This document shows, in pieces, positions 9,955 to 20,119 of a stretch of 64,000 nucleotides of DNA; position 1 is the stretch's first letter, and each line of letters starts with the position of its first letter. The position numbers and the translations under genes are program-made. Location: assembly GCF_000219605.1 (NCBI RefSeq), contig NC_015740.1, positions 496,001 through 560,000 on the forward strand. Reading direction: 5' to 3'. The notes under the pieces were generated by a model. The model was not told the DNA's origin. It saw only the letters and a list, made by a program, of their open reading frames with translations, and did no database searches. The stretch comes from Stutzerimonas stutzeri. GTDB lineage: Bacteria; Pseudomonadota; Gammaproteobacteria; Pseudomonadales; Pseudomonadaceae.

Positions 9955-10494
9955 TCAGGGTGTGACGGCAGCGGCCTGCCACAGCGCGGGCAGGAACACC
10001 TCGGCGACCAGCACGCCGAGTCGATTCTGGCGGAAGCACGAGCGCCGCGCCCAGAGGCCGTCGACACGCTGTGCTTGCGGCAGCCATTGCGCCGGGTAGT
10101 GACAGGCTTCGAGCTGCCCGCGGGCGAAGGCCGGGTCGCTGAACAGCAGTTCGCCCAGGGAGCGATTGCCCAGGCTTTGCAGGTCCAGCCCGGCGGCGTC
10201 CAACTGGGCGCGCGCAGCGACGCTGCGGGCGAACACCCAGGGTTGTTCATGCCCGCACAGGTAGACCTCGCGCACCCATCCCTCGCTCGCCTCGGCCACG
10301 CCGAGCGCGGCGCACTCGTCGGCGCGCAGGGGCTGCCAGGCCTGGTGCAGGGGAATCACACTGAAGGCGCCATCGGCCAGCTCGGTCAGGCGGCGGGTCA
10401 GTGAGCCCTTGTCGACGTAAAGCCAGTCGTGCAGGGCGGGGTCGAGCGGGAAGGGCAGGCGGTCGGGGCTCAGCCAGTCTGGATTCGGGGACAC
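9955..10494 (-). CDS. ubiC: Chorismate pyruvate-lyase UbiC
   Basis: 179-residue cytoplasmic enzyme converting chorismate to 4-hydroxybenzoate and pyruvate, the first committed step of ubiquinone synthesis. Typical family segments are visible: '[17 protein letters not shown]', '[20 protein letters not shown]' and the C-terminal '[21 protein letters not shown]'. The start is GTG at 10494 (protein begins [11 protein letters not shown]). It is first in a ubiC-ubiA pair on the minus strand. The glcC 3' end lies about 120 bases away on the same strand. Confidence 0.93.
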   Translation of the reverse strand: MSPNPDWLSPDRLPFPLDPALHDWLYVDKGSLTRRLTELADGAFSVIPLHQAWQPLRADECAALGVAEASEGWVREVYLCGHEQPWVFARSVAARAQLDAAGLDLQSLGNRSLGELLFSDPAFARGQLEACHYPAQWLPQAQRVDGLWARRSCFRQNRLGVLVAEVFLPALWQAAAVTP

Positions 10495-10614
10495 GGCGAT
10501 TCGGGCATGACGGAAAGAGCGGCGAGTCTAGCATGCGCCTGGCTGCCGGGCGGCTGCATGCGTCCCTGTGCCGGCGCGCGGCCTGTAGCGGCGCGGGCGG
10601 GACGCTACAGGGGG

Positions 10615-11388
10615 TCAGGTCCAGCCTTCGAGGCGCATGGTGGCGCGCACCAGGCGCTGTTCTTCCTGCTCGATCTCCTTGAGATTGTCGCGAATGCCGT
10701 GGATATGGTCGCGCGCGGCACGCTGGGCCTGCTCGGGCAGGCGTTCGATCACCGCGTGGTAGAGCCGCGAGTGCTGGCGGTCGATCTGTCGTTTCTGCGC
10801 CGGCCGGTGATAGAGGTTGTTCACCGAGGCGAACACGGTGCTGAGCATCAGGTCGGTCAGCGACTGCAGCGTATGCACCAGTACCGGGTTGTGCGAGGCC
10901 TCGCAGATGGCCAGGTGGAAGGCATGGTCCAGGCGCGCGTGTTCACGCGGGTCGGCACCCTGCTCGCTGGCGTGGGCGGCGAGCATCTCCTCGTAGCGCC
11001 GACGCAGCAGGACGAAATCCGCGTCGGTGCCGCGCAGTGCGGCGAGCCGTGCCGATTCGCTTTCCAGCAGCGCGCGCACTTCCAGCAGGTCGTAGAGGGT
11101 GCGCGGCTGCGAGTTGAACAGGTGCATCAATGGGCTGGCGTCGTGGTTGCCGGACAGCTCGGCGACGAAGGAGCCTCGGCCCTGGGAGGTCTCGATGATG
11201 CCGCGCCCGCGCAAAACGCGCAGGCCTTCGCGCAGTGCCGAGCGGGAGATGCCGAGCTTCTCGCACAGGCGGCGCTCGGAGGGCAGCGCCTGGCCGACCT
11301 TGAGCACGCCGTCGACGATCAGCCGTTCGATGCGCTCGGCCACCACGTCGGCGACTTGACGGCGGTCATTGTTGGGTTCGTTCGACAT
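10615..11388 (-). CDS. glcC: GntR/FadR-family regulator of glycolate utilisation, GlcC
   Basis: 257-residue DNA-binding regulator. The N-terminal GntR winged helix (about 8-75, 'LPSERRLCEKLGISRSALREGLRVLRGRGIIETSQGRGSFV') is followed by an all-helical FCD ligand domain (about 90-235) with the expected D/H metal-ligand pattern ('LDHAFHLAICEASHNPVLVHTLQSL', 'HSRLYHAVIER'). The gene is divergent from glcD, and two identical FadR-type palindromes lie in the shared region, one only 11 bases before its own ATG. In E. coli GlcC activates the glc operon with glycolate and represses itself. The same logic is inferred here from the layout. Confidence 0.92.
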   Translation of the reverse strand: MSNEPNNDRRQVADVVAERIERLIVDGVLKVGQALPSERRLCEKLGISRSALREGLRVLRGRGIIETSQGRGSFVAELSGNHDASPLMHLFNSQPRTLYDLLEVRALLESESARLAALRGTDADFVLLRRRYEEMLAAHASEQGADPREHARLDHAFHLAICEASHNPVLVHTLQSLTDLMLSTVFASVNNLYHRPAQKRQIDRQHSRLYHAVIERLPEQAQRAARDHIHGIRDNLKEIEQEEQRLVRATMRLEGWT

Positions 11389-11399
11389 GCCAATTCTCC

Positions 11400-11416
11400 A
11401 GCTGGTAGGACCAGTT
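11400..11416. promoter_or_regulatory. GlcC operator 1 (next to glcC start)
   Basis: The core reads GCTGGT-AGG-ACCAGTT, fitting the TNGT-N3-ACNA pattern recognised by FadR/LldR-type GntR regulators. It is centred at 11408, 11 bases upstream of the glcC ATG, so occupancy would interfere with glcC transcription or initiation. The inner sequence CTGGTAGGACCAGTTG is repeated exactly at the second operator. Confidence 0.75.
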
Positions 11417-11506
11417 GACGGGCAGTTTACCTCGAATGCTGAAAAGCACCTAGCGGCGCGGCCTGGAAGGGCTTCAGGTAGTGCTTTGAACGGGATGACT
11501 ACAAAA

Positions 11507-11523
11507 AACTGGTAGGACCAGTT
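11507..11523. promoter_or_regulatory. GlcC operator 2 (glcD side)
   Basis: AACTGGT-AGG-ACCAGTT: perfect 7-base inverted arms around a 3-base spacer, centred at 11515. It lies 98 bases upstream of the glcD ATG and exactly 107 bases (about ten helical turns) from operator 1. The position suits activation of glcD transcription. Confidence 0.8.
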
Positions 11524-11621
11524 GGTGCGGGCATGGACGGCTCGCGGCCATCGGCGCTAAAGATGCGTCATTCCACCGCAGCTGCCCGCGCTGGCGGTGA
11601 CTCACGAAAGCGGAACCTGCC

Positions 11622-13121
11622 ATGAACATTCTCTACGACGAACGCGTCGATGGTGCGTTGCCCAAGGTCGACAAGGCCGCCCTGCTGGCCGAGCTGCAGG
11701 CGCAGTTGCCCGATCTGGACATCCTCCACCGCAGCGAGGACCTCAAGCCCTACGAGTGCGATGGGCTGTCCGCCTATCGCACCACGCCGCTGCTGGTGGT
11801 GCTGCCCGAGCGCATCGAGCAGGTCGAGACGCTGCTCAAGCTCTGCCATCAGCGCGGCGTTCCGGTAGTCGCTCGCGGCGCCGGTACCGGGCTGTCCGGC
11901 GGTGCGCTGCCGCTGGAGCAGGGCATCCTGCTGGTGATGGCGCGCTTCAACAAGATTCTCGAAGTGGACCCGGCCGGTCGTTTCGCCCGCGTCCAGCCCG
12001 GTGTACGCAACCTGGCGATCTCCCACGCCGCGGCTCCCTTCGATCTGTATTACGCACCGGACCCCTCGTCGCAGATCGCCTGTTCCATCGGCGGCAACGT
12101 CGCCGAGAACGCCGGTGGCGTGCACTGCCTGAAATACGGGCTGACCGTGCATAACCTGCTCAAAGTGGACATCCTCACCGTCGAAGGCGAGCGCATGACG
12201 CTCGGCTCCGACGCCCTGGACTCGCCGGGCTTCGACCTGCTGGCGCTGTTCACCGGCTCCGAAGGCATGCTCGGCATCGTCACCGAAGTCACGGTCAAAC
12301 TGCTACCCAAGCCGCAGGTGGCCAAGGTGCTGCTGGCCGCCTTCGACTCGGTGGAAAAGGCCGGTCGTGCGGTGGGCGACATCATCGCCGCCGGCATCAT
12401 CCCCGGTGGCCTGGAAATGATGGACAACCTGTCGATCCGCGCCGCCGAGGACTTCATCCACGCTGGCTACCCGGTGGATGCCGAGGCGATCCTGCTCTGC
12501 GAGCTGGATGGCGTGGAAGCCGACGTGCACGACGACTGCGCGCGCGTCAGCGAAGTGCTCAAGCTGGCCGGCGCCACCGAAGTGCGCCTGGCCAAGGACG
12601 AAGCCGAGCGCGTGCGCTTCTGGGCGGGACGCAAGAACGCCTTCCCGGCGGTCGGCCGTATTTCGCCGGACTACTACTGCATGGACGGCACCATTCCGCG
12701 CCGCGAGCTGCCGGGCGTGCTCAAGGGGATTTCCGACCTGTCCGAGCAGTTCGGCCTGCGCGTGGCCAACGTGTTCCACGCCGGCGACGGCAACATGCAC
12801 CCGCTGATCCTGTTCGATGCCAACCAGCCCGGTGAGCTGGAACGCGCCGAAGACCTGGGCGGCAAGATCCTCGAACTCTGCGTGAAGGTGGGCGGCAGCA
12901 TTACCGGCGAACACGGCGTCGGCCGCGAGAAGATCAATCAGATGTGTTCGCAGTTCAACGCCGACGAGCTGACGCTGTTCCATGCGGTCAAGGCGGCCTT
13001 CGACCCGAGCGGCCTGCTCAACCCGGGCAAGAACATTCCGACCCTGCATCGCTGCGCCGAATTCGGCCGCATGCACATCCACAACGGCCAGCTGCCTTTC
13101 CCCGAACTGGAGCGTTTCTGA
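11622..13121 (+). CDS. glcD: Glycolate oxidase subunit GlcD (FAD-binding)
   Basis: 499-residue FAD subunit of the membrane-associated glycolate dehydrogenase (glycolate to glyoxylate, electrons to quinone). An N-terminal PCMH-type FAD domain (about 45-230) contains the 'VARGAGTGLSGGALPLEQGILL' loop and 'PDPSSQIACSIGGNVAENAGG'. The C-terminal FAD-oxidase domain has the substrate-region motif 'NVFHAGDGNMHP' and 'SITGEHGVGREK'. It is first in the glcDEFG-B-permease run, divergent from glcC. Its stop overlaps the glcE ATG by one base (TGATG), indicating translational coupling. Confidence 0.96.
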   Translation: MNILYDERVDGALPKVDKAALLAELQAQLPDLDILHRSEDLKPYECDGLSAYRTTPLLVVLPERIEQVETLLKLCHQRGVPVVARGAGTGLSGGALPLEQGILLVMARFNKILEVDPAGRFARVQPGVRNLAISHAAAPFDLYYAPDPSSQIACSIGGNVAENAGGVHCLKYGLTVHNLLKVDILTVEGERMTLGSDALDSPGFDLLALFTGSEGMLGIVTEVTVKLLPKPQVAKVLLAAFDSVEKAGRAVGDIIAAGIIPGGLEMMDNLSIRAAEDFIHAGYPVDAEAILLCELDGVEADVHDDCARVSEVLKLAGATEVRLAKDEAERVRFWAGRKNAFPAVGRISPDYYCMDGTIPRRELPGVLKGISDLSEQFGLRVANVFHAGDGNMHPLILFDANQPGELERAEDLGGKILELCVKVGGSITGEHGVGREKINQMCSQFNADELTLFHAVKAAFDPSGLLNPGKNIPTLHRCAEFGRMHIHNGQLPFPELERF

Positions 13122-14182
13122 TGTCCGTAATCGCCAACGACGCCAGCGCGCTGTTGCTGGACCAGGTCAACCAGGCGCTCGCCGCCAAGACCCCGCTGCG
13201 CATCCAGGGCAGCGGCAGCAAGGCCTTCCTCGGCCGCGCGGCCGAGGGCCAGCTGCTCGACGTGCGCGAGCACCGCGGCATCGTCAGCTACGACCCCACC
13301 GAGCTGGTGGTGACAGCGCGTGCCGGTACGCCGCTCGCCGAACTCGAGGCCACGCTGGACGAGGCCGGGCAAATGTTGCCTTGCGAGCCGCCGCACTTTG
13401 GCGAAGGCGCCACCGTCGGCGGCATGATCGCGGCCGGACTGTCCGGGCCGCGTCGGCCGTGGAGCGGTTCGGTGCGCGATTTCGTGCTCGGCTCGCGGGT
13501 CATCACCGGCCAGGGCAAGCACCTGCGTTTCGGCGGCGAGGTGATGAAGAACGTCGCCGGTTACGACCTGTCGCGCCTGATGGCCGGCAGCTTCGGCTGC
13601 CTCGGCGTGCTCACCGAAGTTTCGCTCAAGGTACTGCCCAAGCCACGCCTGTGCACCAGCCTGCGTCTGGAAATCGATCTCGAACGTGCGCTGCTCAAGC
13701 TCGCCGAATGGGGCCAGCAGCCGGTACCGATCAGCGCCGCCAGCCATGACGGCAAGGCCCTTTACCTGCGCCTGGAAGGTGGCGAAGGGTCGGTCAATGC
13801 CGCGCGCGAACGCATCGGCGGCGAGGATCTCGACCCTGGCTACTGGAACGAGCTGCGCGAGCAGCGCCTGGCGTTCTTCGCCGACCCGCGCCCGCTATGG
13901 CGCCTGTCGCTGCCGAACAACACGCCAGCCGTGGCGTTGCCGGGCGACCAGCTGGTGGACTGGGCCGGTGCCCAGCGCTGGCTGAAGTCCGATGCCGATG
14001 CGGTGACCATCCGCGGCATCGCCATTGAGGTCGGCGGCCACGCCACCTGCTTTACCGCAGGCGCGACGAGCAATCCGTTCCAGCCGCTGTCGGCGCCGCT
14101 GTTGCGCTATCACCGCCAGCTCAAGGCCGCGCTGGATCCGCAGGGGATCTTCAACCCCGGCCGCATGTATTCCGAGGTCTGA
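13121..14182 (+). CDS. glcE: Glycolate oxidase subunit GlcE (FAD-binding)
   Basis: 353-residue second FAD-binding subunit of glycolate dehydrogenase. It has a shorter PCMH domain ('LRIQGSGSKAFLGRAAEGQLLDV', 'GEGATVGGMIAAGLSGPRRPWSGSVRDFVLG') and a reduced C-terminal region compared with GlcD. 'GGEVMKNVAGYDLSRLMAGSFGCLGVLTEVSLKVLP' is characteristic of GlcE. The start ATG overlaps the glcD stop by one base; the frame is open upstream, but that extension lies wholly inside glcD. In E. coli D, E and F are all required for activity. Confidence 0.95.
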   Translation: MSVIANDASALLLDQVNQALAAKTPLRIQGSGSKAFLGRAAEGQLLDVREHRGIVSYDPTELVVTARAGTPLAELEATLDEAGQMLPCEPPHFGEGATVGGMIAAGLSGPRRPWSGSVRDFVLGSRVITGQGKHLRFGGEVMKNVAGYDLSRLMAGSFGCLGVLTEVSLKVLPKPRLCTSLRLEIDLERALLKLAEWGQQPVPISAASHDGKALYLRLEGGEGSVNAARERIGGEDLDPGYWNELREQRLAFFADPRPLWRLSLPNNTPAVALPGDQLVDWAGAQRWLKSDADAVTIRGIAIEVGGHATCFTAGATSNPFQPLSAPLLRYHRQLKAALDPQGIFNPGRMYSEV

Positions 14183-14188
14183 CGACGT

Positions 14189-15406
14189 ATGCAAACGAAT
14201 CTGAGCGAAGCCGCGAAAAAACTGCCGCGCGCCGAGGAAGCGGAAAGCATCCTGCGCTCCTGCGTGCACTGTGGCTTCTGCAACGCCACCTGCCCGACCT
14301 ACCAGCTGCTGGGCGACGAGTTGGACGGCCCGCGCGGGCGGATCTACCTGATGAAGCAGATGCTCGAGGGCGGTGAGGTGACCGAGAGCACCCAGCTGCA
14401 CCTGGACCGCTGCCTGACCTGCCGGAACTGCGAGACCACCTGCCCGTCCGGGGTGAAGTACCACAACCTGCTGGACATCGGCCGCGACTTCATCGAGCAG
14501 CAGGTGCAGCGCCCGTTGGGCGAGCGCGTCGTGCGCGGCGGCCTGCGCACGGTGATCCCGCGACCGGGCCTGTTCAAGGCACTGCTGGGTGCCGGCAATG
14601 CGCTGAAGCCGTTGATGCCGGCCTCGCTGAAGGATCACCTGCCGCGCGAGATCCGGCCGGCCAAACCGCGCCCGCAGGTCATGCACCAGCGTCGCGTGCT
14701 GATGCTCGAAGGCTGCGTGCAGCCGAGCCTGTCGCCGAACACCAACGCCGCCGCTGCACGGGTGCTCGACCGCCTGGGCATCAGCGTCAGCCCGGCGCGT
14801 GAGGCCGGCTGTTGCGGTGCGGTGGACTACCACCTCAACGCCCAGGAGGCCGGTCTGGACCGCGCGCGGCGCAATATCGACGCCTGGTGGCCGGCCATCG
14901 AGGCCGGTGCCGAAGCCATCGTGCAGACGGCCAGCGGCTGCGGCGCCTTCGTCAAGGAGTACGGCCATCTGCTCAAGGACGACCCGGCCTACGCGGCCAA
15001 GGCCGCCCGTGTCAGCGAGCTGGCCAAGGACTTGGTCGAAGTGCTGCGCAGCGCCGAACTGGAAAAACTCGACGTGCGTGCCGACAAGCGCATGGCCTTC
15101 CACTGCCCGTGCACCTTGCAGCACGCACAGAAGCTCGGCGGCGCGGTCGAAGACGTGCTCACCCGTCTGGGCTACCAGCTCACTGCGGTGCCGGATGCGC
15201 ACCTGTGCTGCGGCTCGGCCGGCAGCTATTCGATCACCCAGCCGGAGATTTCCCACCAGCTGCGCGACAACAAGCTCAACGCGCTGGAGAGCGGCAAGCC
15301 GGAAGTGATCGTCACCGCCAACATCGGTTGCCAGACCCACCTCGATGGCGCCGGCCGCACGCCGGTCAAGCACTGGATCGAAGTGGTCGAGGAATCGATG
15401 CAGTAG
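14189..15406 (+). CDS. glcF: Glycolate oxidase iron-sulfur subunit GlcF
   Basis: 405-residue electron-transfer subunit. Two [4Fe-4S] ferredoxin motifs lie near the N-terminus, 'CVHCGFCNATCPTYQ' (about 28-42) and 'CLTCRNCETTCPSG' (about 77-90). Two CCG domains follow: 'REAGCCGAVDYHLN' and 'HLCCGSAGSYSITQP', with 'HCPCTLQHAQ' between. This is the usual layout of GlcF and heterodisulfide-reductase-like subunits that pass electrons from FAD to the quinone pool. It starts 6 bases after glcE. Confidence 0.95.
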   Translation: MQTNLSEAAKKLPRAEEAESILRSCVHCGFCNATCPTYQLLGDELDGPRGRIYLMKQMLEGGEVTESTQLHLDRCLTCRNCETTCPSGVKYHNLLDIGRDFIEQQVQRPLGERVVRGGLRTVIPRPGLFKALLGAGNALKPLMPASLKDHLPREIRPAKPRPQVMHQRRVLMLEGCVQPSLSPNTNAAAARVLDRLGISVSPAREAGCCGAVDYHLNAQEAGLDRARRNIDAWWPAIEAGAEAIVQTASGCGAFVKEYGHLLKDDPAYAAKAARVSELAKDLVEVLRSAELEKLDVRADKRMAFHCPCTLQHAQKLGGAVEDVLTRLGYQLTAVPDAHLCCGSAGSYSITQPEISHQLRDNKLNALESGKPEVIVTANIGCQTHLDGAGRTPVKHWIEVVEESMQ

Positions 15407-15479
15407 CAATGCCTCATGGTTCGGCCGTCCAGACAGGGCGGCCAACGAACAACCGAAATACGAAGACAGGAGAATCGAG

Positions 15480-15884
15480 ATGAAAAGCAAAGCCGTACTG
15501 AGCCAGACCGAAGTCGCCACCATCCTCGCCGCCGCCCGTGCCGAAGCGCAGGCCAACGGCTGGGCCGTGACCATCGTCGTCGCCGACGACGGCGGCCATC
15601 CGCTGGCGCTGGAGCGTCTGGACGGCTGCGCGCCGATCGCCTCCTACATCGCCACCGAGAAGGCCCGCAGCTCGGCCCTCGGTCGCCGCGAAACCAAGGG
15701 CTATGAAGACATGGTCAACAACGGCCGCACTGCCTTCCTCTCCGCGCCGGTGGTCTGCTCCCTGGAAGGTGGCGTGCCGGTGGTGGTCGACGGCCACGTC
15801 ATCGGTTCGGTCGGCGTCTCCGGTGTGACTGCCGCGCAGGACGCCCAGATCGCTAAGGCCGGCGTTGCCGCCCTGGCTAACTGA
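15480..15884 (+). CDS. glcG: GlcG/HbpS-family heme-binding-like protein
   Basis: 134-residue member of the GlcG/HbpS family, conserved in glycolate operons but without an established enzymatic role. The sequence has the family's '[27 protein letters not shown]' N-terminal region and the Gly-rich '[19 protein letters not shown]' C-terminal half. An AGGAGA ribosome site sits just before the ATG at 15480. The frame is open upstream into the end of glcF, but this ATG gives the normal family length. It sits between glcF and glcB in the same direction. Confidence 0.9.
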   Translation: MKSKAVLSQTEVATILAAARAEAQANGWAVTIVVADDGGHPLALERLDGCAPIASYIATEKARSSALGRRETKGYEDMVNNGRTAFLSAPVVCSLEGGVPVVVDGHVIGSVGVSGVTAAQDAQIAKAGVAALAN

Positions 15885-15904
15885 ACAGACAAGGAGAACG
15901 ACAG

Positions 15905-18085
15905 ATGACCGAGCGTGTAACCCTAGGCCGCCTGCAGGTCGCGGCCAATCTGCAGCGATTCATCGAAGACGAAGTCCTGCCGGGCACCGGTATCGAAGCC
16001 GCCGCCTTCTGGCAGGGGCTGGACACCCTGGTCCACGACCTGGCGCCGAAGAACCGTGAGCTGCTTGCCGAGCGCGACCGCATGCAGGTCGAACTGGACA
16101 GCTGGCACAAGGCCAACCCGGGCCCGATCAAGGACATGGCCGCCTACCGCGCCTTCCTCGAGTCCATCGGCTACCTGCTGCCAGTGCCGGGTGAGGTGAA
16201 GATCGAGACGGCCAACGTCGATAGCGAGATCGCCACCCAGGCCGGCCCGCAGCTGGTGGTGCCGATCATGAACGCGCGCTATGCGCTGAACGCCGCCAAC
16301 GCACGCTGGGGCTCGCTGTACGATGCGCTCTACGGCACCGACGCAATCTCCGAAGAGGGCGGTGCGCAGAAGGGCCCGGGCTACAACGAAGTCCGTGGCG
16401 CCAAGGTCATCGCCTATGCACGCACCTTCCTCGATCAGGCCGCGCCGCTGGCCGAAGGCAGTCACGCAGACGCCACCGCCTACCGCGTGCAGGACGGCCA
16501 GCTGAAGGTCACCCTGGAGAACGGCAGTGTCACCGGCCTCAAGCAGCCAGAGAAGTTCGTCGGCTTCCAGGGCGAAGCGGTCGAGCCGAAGGCCGTGCTG
16601 CTGAAGAACAACGGCCTGCACATCGAGATCCAGATCGACCCGAACAGCCCGATCGGCCAGACCGATGCCGCCGGCGTGAAGGACCTGCTGATCGAGTCCG
16701 CGGTTTCCACCATTCTCGACTGCGAAGATTCGGTCGCCGCGGTGGATGCCGACGACAAGGTGCTGGCCTACCGCAACTGGCTGGGCATCGTGCAGGGCAC
16801 CCTCAGCGAGGAAGTGGCCAAGGGCAGCTCGAGCTTCGTCCGCCGCCTGAATCCGGACCGCGAATACAGCGCGCCCAACGGCGGCGAGCTGAAGCTGCAC
16901 GGCCGCTCGCTGCTGTTCATCCGCAATGTCGGGCACCTGATGACCAACCCGGCGATTCTGCTGGAAGACGGCCGCGAGATCCCGGAAGGCATCATGGACG
17001 GCGTGTTCACCAGCCTGATCGCCAAGCATGACCTCAAGCGCAAGGGCAACTCGCGCACCGGCAGCGTCTACATCGTCAAGCCGAAGATGCACGGGCCGAA
17101 GGAAGTCGCCTTCGCCGACGAATTGTTCGGTCGCGTCGAGGACCTCATCGGTGTGCCGCGCTACACCCTGAAGATGGGCATCATGGACGAGGAGCGCCGT
17201 ACCAGCGCCAACCTCAAGGCCTGCATCGCCGCGGCCAAGCACCGCGTGGCCTTCATCAACACGGGCTTCCTCGACCGTACCGGCGACGAGATGCACACCT
17301 GCATGGAAGCCGGACCGGTGCTGCGCAAGGGCGACATGAAAACCACGCCGTGGATACAGTCCTACGAGCGCAACAACGTACTGGTCGGCCTGGCCTGCGG
17401 CCTGCGCGGCAAGGCGCAGATCGGCAAGGGCATGTGGGCCATGCCGGACCTGATGGCGGCCATGCTCGAGCAGAAGATTGGCCATCCGAAGTCCGGCGCC
17501 AACACCGCCTGGGTGCCGTCGCCCACCGGCGCCACCCTGCATGCGCTGCATTACCACCAGGTGAACGTGCAGGCCGTGCAGAGCGAGCTGGAAAAGGTCG
17601 ACCTGGCCGCCGAGCGCGAGCAGCTGCTCAACGATCTGCTGACCATCCCGGTGGTCGCCGAAGACAAGTGGAGCGCGGAGGAGAAGCAGCAGGAGTTGGA
17701 CAACAACTGCCAGGGCATCCTCGGCTACGTGGTGCGCTGGGTCGAGCAGGGCGTCGGTTGTTCCAAGGTGCCGGACATCCACAACGTCGGCCTGATGGAA
17801 GACCGCGCCACCCTGCGCATCTCCAGCCAGCACATCGCCAACTGGCTGCACCACGGCGTGGTCAGCCGCGAGCAGGTGCAGGAAACCCTGGAGCGCATGG
17901 CCAAGGTGGTCGACCAGCAGAATGCCGGCGATCCGCTCTATCGCGCCATGTCCAGCGACTACACTCAGTCGATCGCCTTCCAGGCGGCGTCCGATCTGGT
18001 GTTCAAGGGCCGCGAGCAGCCGTCCGGTTATACCGAGCCGCTGCTGCACCAGTGGCGCCAGCGCTTCAAGGCCGCCCAGGGCTGA
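15905..18085 (+). CDS. glcB: Malate synthase G
   Basis: 726-residue cytoplasmic malate synthase isoform G, condensing glyoxylate with acetyl-CoA to malate. It therefore consumes the product of GlcDEF. Full length for isoform G (about 720-730). Visible features include '[17 protein letters not shown]' and '[19 protein letters not shown]', and the C-terminal catalytic region '[27 protein letters not shown]' with the Cys and Asp expected near the active site. An AAGGAGAA ribosome site precedes the ATG. It directly follows glcG by 20 bases, so the operon goes from glycolate to malate. Confidence 0.97.
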   Translation: MTERVTLGRLQVAANLQRFIEDEVLPGTGIEAAAFWQGLDTLVHDLAPKNRELLAERDRMQVELDSWHKANPGPIKDMAAYRAFLESIGYLLPVPGEVKIETANVDSEIATQAGPQLVVPIMNARYALNAANARWGSLYDALYGTDAISEEGGAQKGPGYNEVRGAKVIAYARTFLDQAAPLAEGSHADATAYRVQDGQLKVTLENGSVTGLKQPEKFVGFQGEAVEPKAVLLKNNGLHIEIQIDPNSPIGQTDAAGVKDLLIESAVSTILDCEDSVAAVDADDKVLAYRNWLGIVQGTLSEEVAKGSSSFVRRLNPDREYSAPNGGELKLHGRSLLFIRNVGHLMTNPAILLEDGREIPEGIMDGVFTSLIAKHDLKRKGNSRTGSVYIVKPKMHGPKEVAFADELFGRVEDLIGVPRYTLKMGIMDEERRTSANLKACIAAAKHRVAFINTGFLDRTGDEMHTCMEAGPVLRKGDMKTTPWIQSYERNNVLVGLACGLRGKAQIGKGMWAMPDLMAAMLEQKIGHPKSGANTAWVPSPTGATLHALHYHQVNVQAVQSELEKVDLAAEREQLLNDLLTIPVVAEDKWSAEEKQQELDNNCQGILGYVVRWVEQGVGCSKVPDIHNVGLMEDRATLRISSQHIANWLHHGVVSREQVQETLERMAKVVDQQNAGDPLYRAMSSDYTQSIAFQAASDLVFKGREQPSGYTEPLLHQWRQRFKAAQG

Positions 18086-18139
18086 TGAACAGGGGGAACC
18101 GCGTGCGGCCGGAGGTTCGGCCCCCGCGGTGAGGACAGG

Positions 18140-18169
18140 AGCCCCAGGCGTCCAACGGCGCCCGGGGCT
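18140..18169 (+). terminator. Hairpin after glcB (possible terminator or attenuating site)
   Basis: AGCCCCAGGCG pairs with CGCCCGGGGCT across an 8-base loop, with one mismatch in 11. Only three T follow. It could reduce read-through from glcB into the permease gene 132 bases further on. Confidence 0.5.
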
Positions 18170-18301
18170 TTCGAGCATGAGCGGCACTGTTTCGGCCGGG
18201 CCGTCGGGAAGCGCACCGCCTGGCTGCGCTTCATGCGAAGCACCGGGCACGCCCGGACACAATAGAAGTGGTTCACAACAAAAAACGCAGGGACCCAACA
18301 A

Positions 18302-20005
18302 ATGAGTCAAACACTACTGTCCATCCTGGCCTTCGTGCCGCTGGTGCTGGCGGGTGTGCTGCTGATCGGCTTTCGCTGGCCGGCCAAGTACGCCATGCCG
18401 CTGGTTTTCGTCCTCACTGCGCTGATCGGCCTGCTGGCCTGGGACATGACCCTCAACCGGGTTATCGCCTCGACCTTCCAGGGCCTGATCCTCACCGCGG
18501 CGATCCTCTGGATCATCTTCGGTGCGATCCTGCTGCTCAACACGCTGAAACATTCCGGGGGGATCAGTTCGATTCGGCGTGGCTTCTCCAACATCAGCCC
18601 TGACCGTCGTGTCCAGGTGCTGATCGTCGCCTGGCTGTTCGGCTGCTTCATCGAGGGGGCCTCGGGCTTCGGTACGCCAGCGGCGGTGGCGGCACCGCTG
18701 ATGGTAGCGCTGGGCTTCCCGGCGTTGGCGGCGGTGGTGATGGGGATGATGGTGCAGTCCACGCCGGTGTCCTTCGGTGCGGTGGGCACGCCGATCCTGG
18801 TCGGGGTCGGCGCCGGCCTGGACAAGAGCGGGATCAGCGCGCAGCTGGCGACCGTGGGCAGCAACTGGGACGTGTTCTTCCACCTGATCTTCTCGCGGGT
18901 GGCGATCATCCATGCGCTGTGCGGCATCCTCATGCCGCTGATCATGATCAGCATCATGACCCGCTACTTCGGCCGCAACAAATCCTGGACCGAAGGCCTG
19001 GCCGTGGCGCCGTTCGCGGTGTTCACCGGATTGTGCTTCGTCATCCCGTATGCCGCCGCCGGTGTGTTCCTCGGCCCGGAATTCCCCTCGATCATCGGTG
19101 CCCTGGTGGGCCTGGCCATCGTGGTGCCGGCGGCCAAGGCCGGCTTCCTGCTGCCGAAGGACAGCTGGGATTTTGCCCCGGCGAGCGAGTGGCCATCCGA
19201 GTGGATGGGCAAGATCGAGATGAAGATCGAGGACGTCGCCGGCAAGACGCCGATTTCCGTGCCGATGGCCTGGGCGCCGTACCTGATCCTGGCCGGCTTG
19301 CTGGTGGCCTCGCGGGTGTTCCCGGACTTCAAGGCCTTGCTGATGTCGCTGTCGTTCGGCTGGAAGGACATTCTCGGTGAGACCGGCGTCTCCGGCACGC
19401 TGGAGCCGCTGTACCTGCCCGGTGGCATTCTCTGCATCGTGGTGCTGATCACCTTCTTCCTGCATCGCATGAGCGCGCGGGAACTGGGCGCGGCGATCTC
19501 CGAGTCGAGCAAGACCCTGCTCGGCGCAGGCTTCGTGCTGATCTTCACCATCCCGATGGTGCGCATCCTGATCAACTCGGGCGTGAACGGCTCCGACCTG
19601 GTGTCCATGCCGGTGGCCATGGCGCAGCTGGTGGCCAACAGCGTGGGTGATGTCTATCCGTTCTTCGCGCCGGCGGTCGGTGCGCTGGGCGCCTTCATCG
19701 CCGGTTCCAACACCGTGTCCAACCTGATGCTGTCGCAGTTCCAGTTCAACACCGCGGGCCTGCTGGGGCTGTCCGGTGCGCTGATGGTGGCGCTGCAGTC
19801 GGTCGGTGCGGCGGCGGGCAACATGATCGCCATCCACAACGTGGTGGCGGCCTCGGCCACCGTCGGCCTGCTCGGTCGCGAAGGGATCACCCTGCGCAAG
19901 ACCATGCTGCCAACCCTGTACTACCTCATCCTGGCCGGCACCATCGGCCTGATCGGGTTCTACGTGATGGGCATCAGCGATCCGCTGGTGGGTGCCGCAG
20001 GCTAA
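18302..20005 (+). CDS. L-lactate/glycolate permease (LctP family)
   Basis: 567-residue inner-membrane transporter of the LctP (LldP/GlcA) family, which imports L-lactate, D-lactate and glycolate with protons. It has about 13 hydrophobic helices. Family motifs include '[28 protein letters not shown]', '[16 protein letters not shown]' and '[22 protein letters not shown]'. Placed directly after glcB on the same strand, it most plausibly supplies glycolate (GlcA role), although substrate preference between lactate and glycolate cannot be read from sequence. It ends just before a strong terminator hairpin. Confidence 0.9.
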   Translation: MSQTLLSILAFVPLVLAGVLLIGFRWPAKYAMPLVFVLTALIGLLAWDMTLNRVIASTFQGLILTAAILWIIFGAILLLNTLKHSGGISSIRRGFSNISPDRRVQVLIVAWLFGCFIEGASGFGTPAAVAAPLMVALGFPALAAVVMGMMVQSTPVSFGAVGTPILVGVGAGLDKSGISAQLATVGSNWDVFFHLIFSRVAIIHALCGILMPLIMISIMTRYFGRNKSWTEGLAVAPFAVFTGLCFVIPYAAAGVFLGPEFPSIIGALVGLAIVVPAAKAGFLLPKDSWDFAPASEWPSEWMGKIEMKIEDVAGKTPISVPMAWAPYLILAGLLVASRVFPDFKALLMSLSFGWKDILGETGVSGTLEPLYLPGGILCIVVLITFFLHRMSARELGAAISESSKTLLGAGFVLIFTIPMVRILINSGVNGSDLVSMPVAMAQLVANSVGDVYPFFAPAVGALGAFIAGSNTVSNLMLSQFQFNTAGLLGLSGALMVALQSVGAAAGNMIAIHNVVAASATVGLLGREGITLRKTMLPTLYYLILAGTIGLIGFYVMGISDPLVGAAG

Positions 20006-20021
20006 GCCAGGCGGTAGTTTG

Positions 20022-20046
20022 ACGGGCGGCCCAGGCCGCCCGTTTT
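20022..20046 (+). terminator. Rho-independent terminator after the permease gene
   Basis: ACGGGCGGC and GCCGCCCGT form a perfect 9-base stem around a 4-base loop, followed by a T run. It lies 16 bases after the permease stop and ends the glc transcription unit. Confidence 0.85.
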
Positions 20047-20119
20047 CATTTGTGCAGTTGGTGCGGCGCGCCGTTCTGGTATAGCGTGCGTCGCAGTCGA
20101 CGGATCATCGAGGTTACCC

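Noticed and set aside
15923..18310. A 795-codon open frame antisense to glcB
   Set aside because: Mirror of the codon bias of glcB; the translation has no family character, while glcB is a full-length enzyme.
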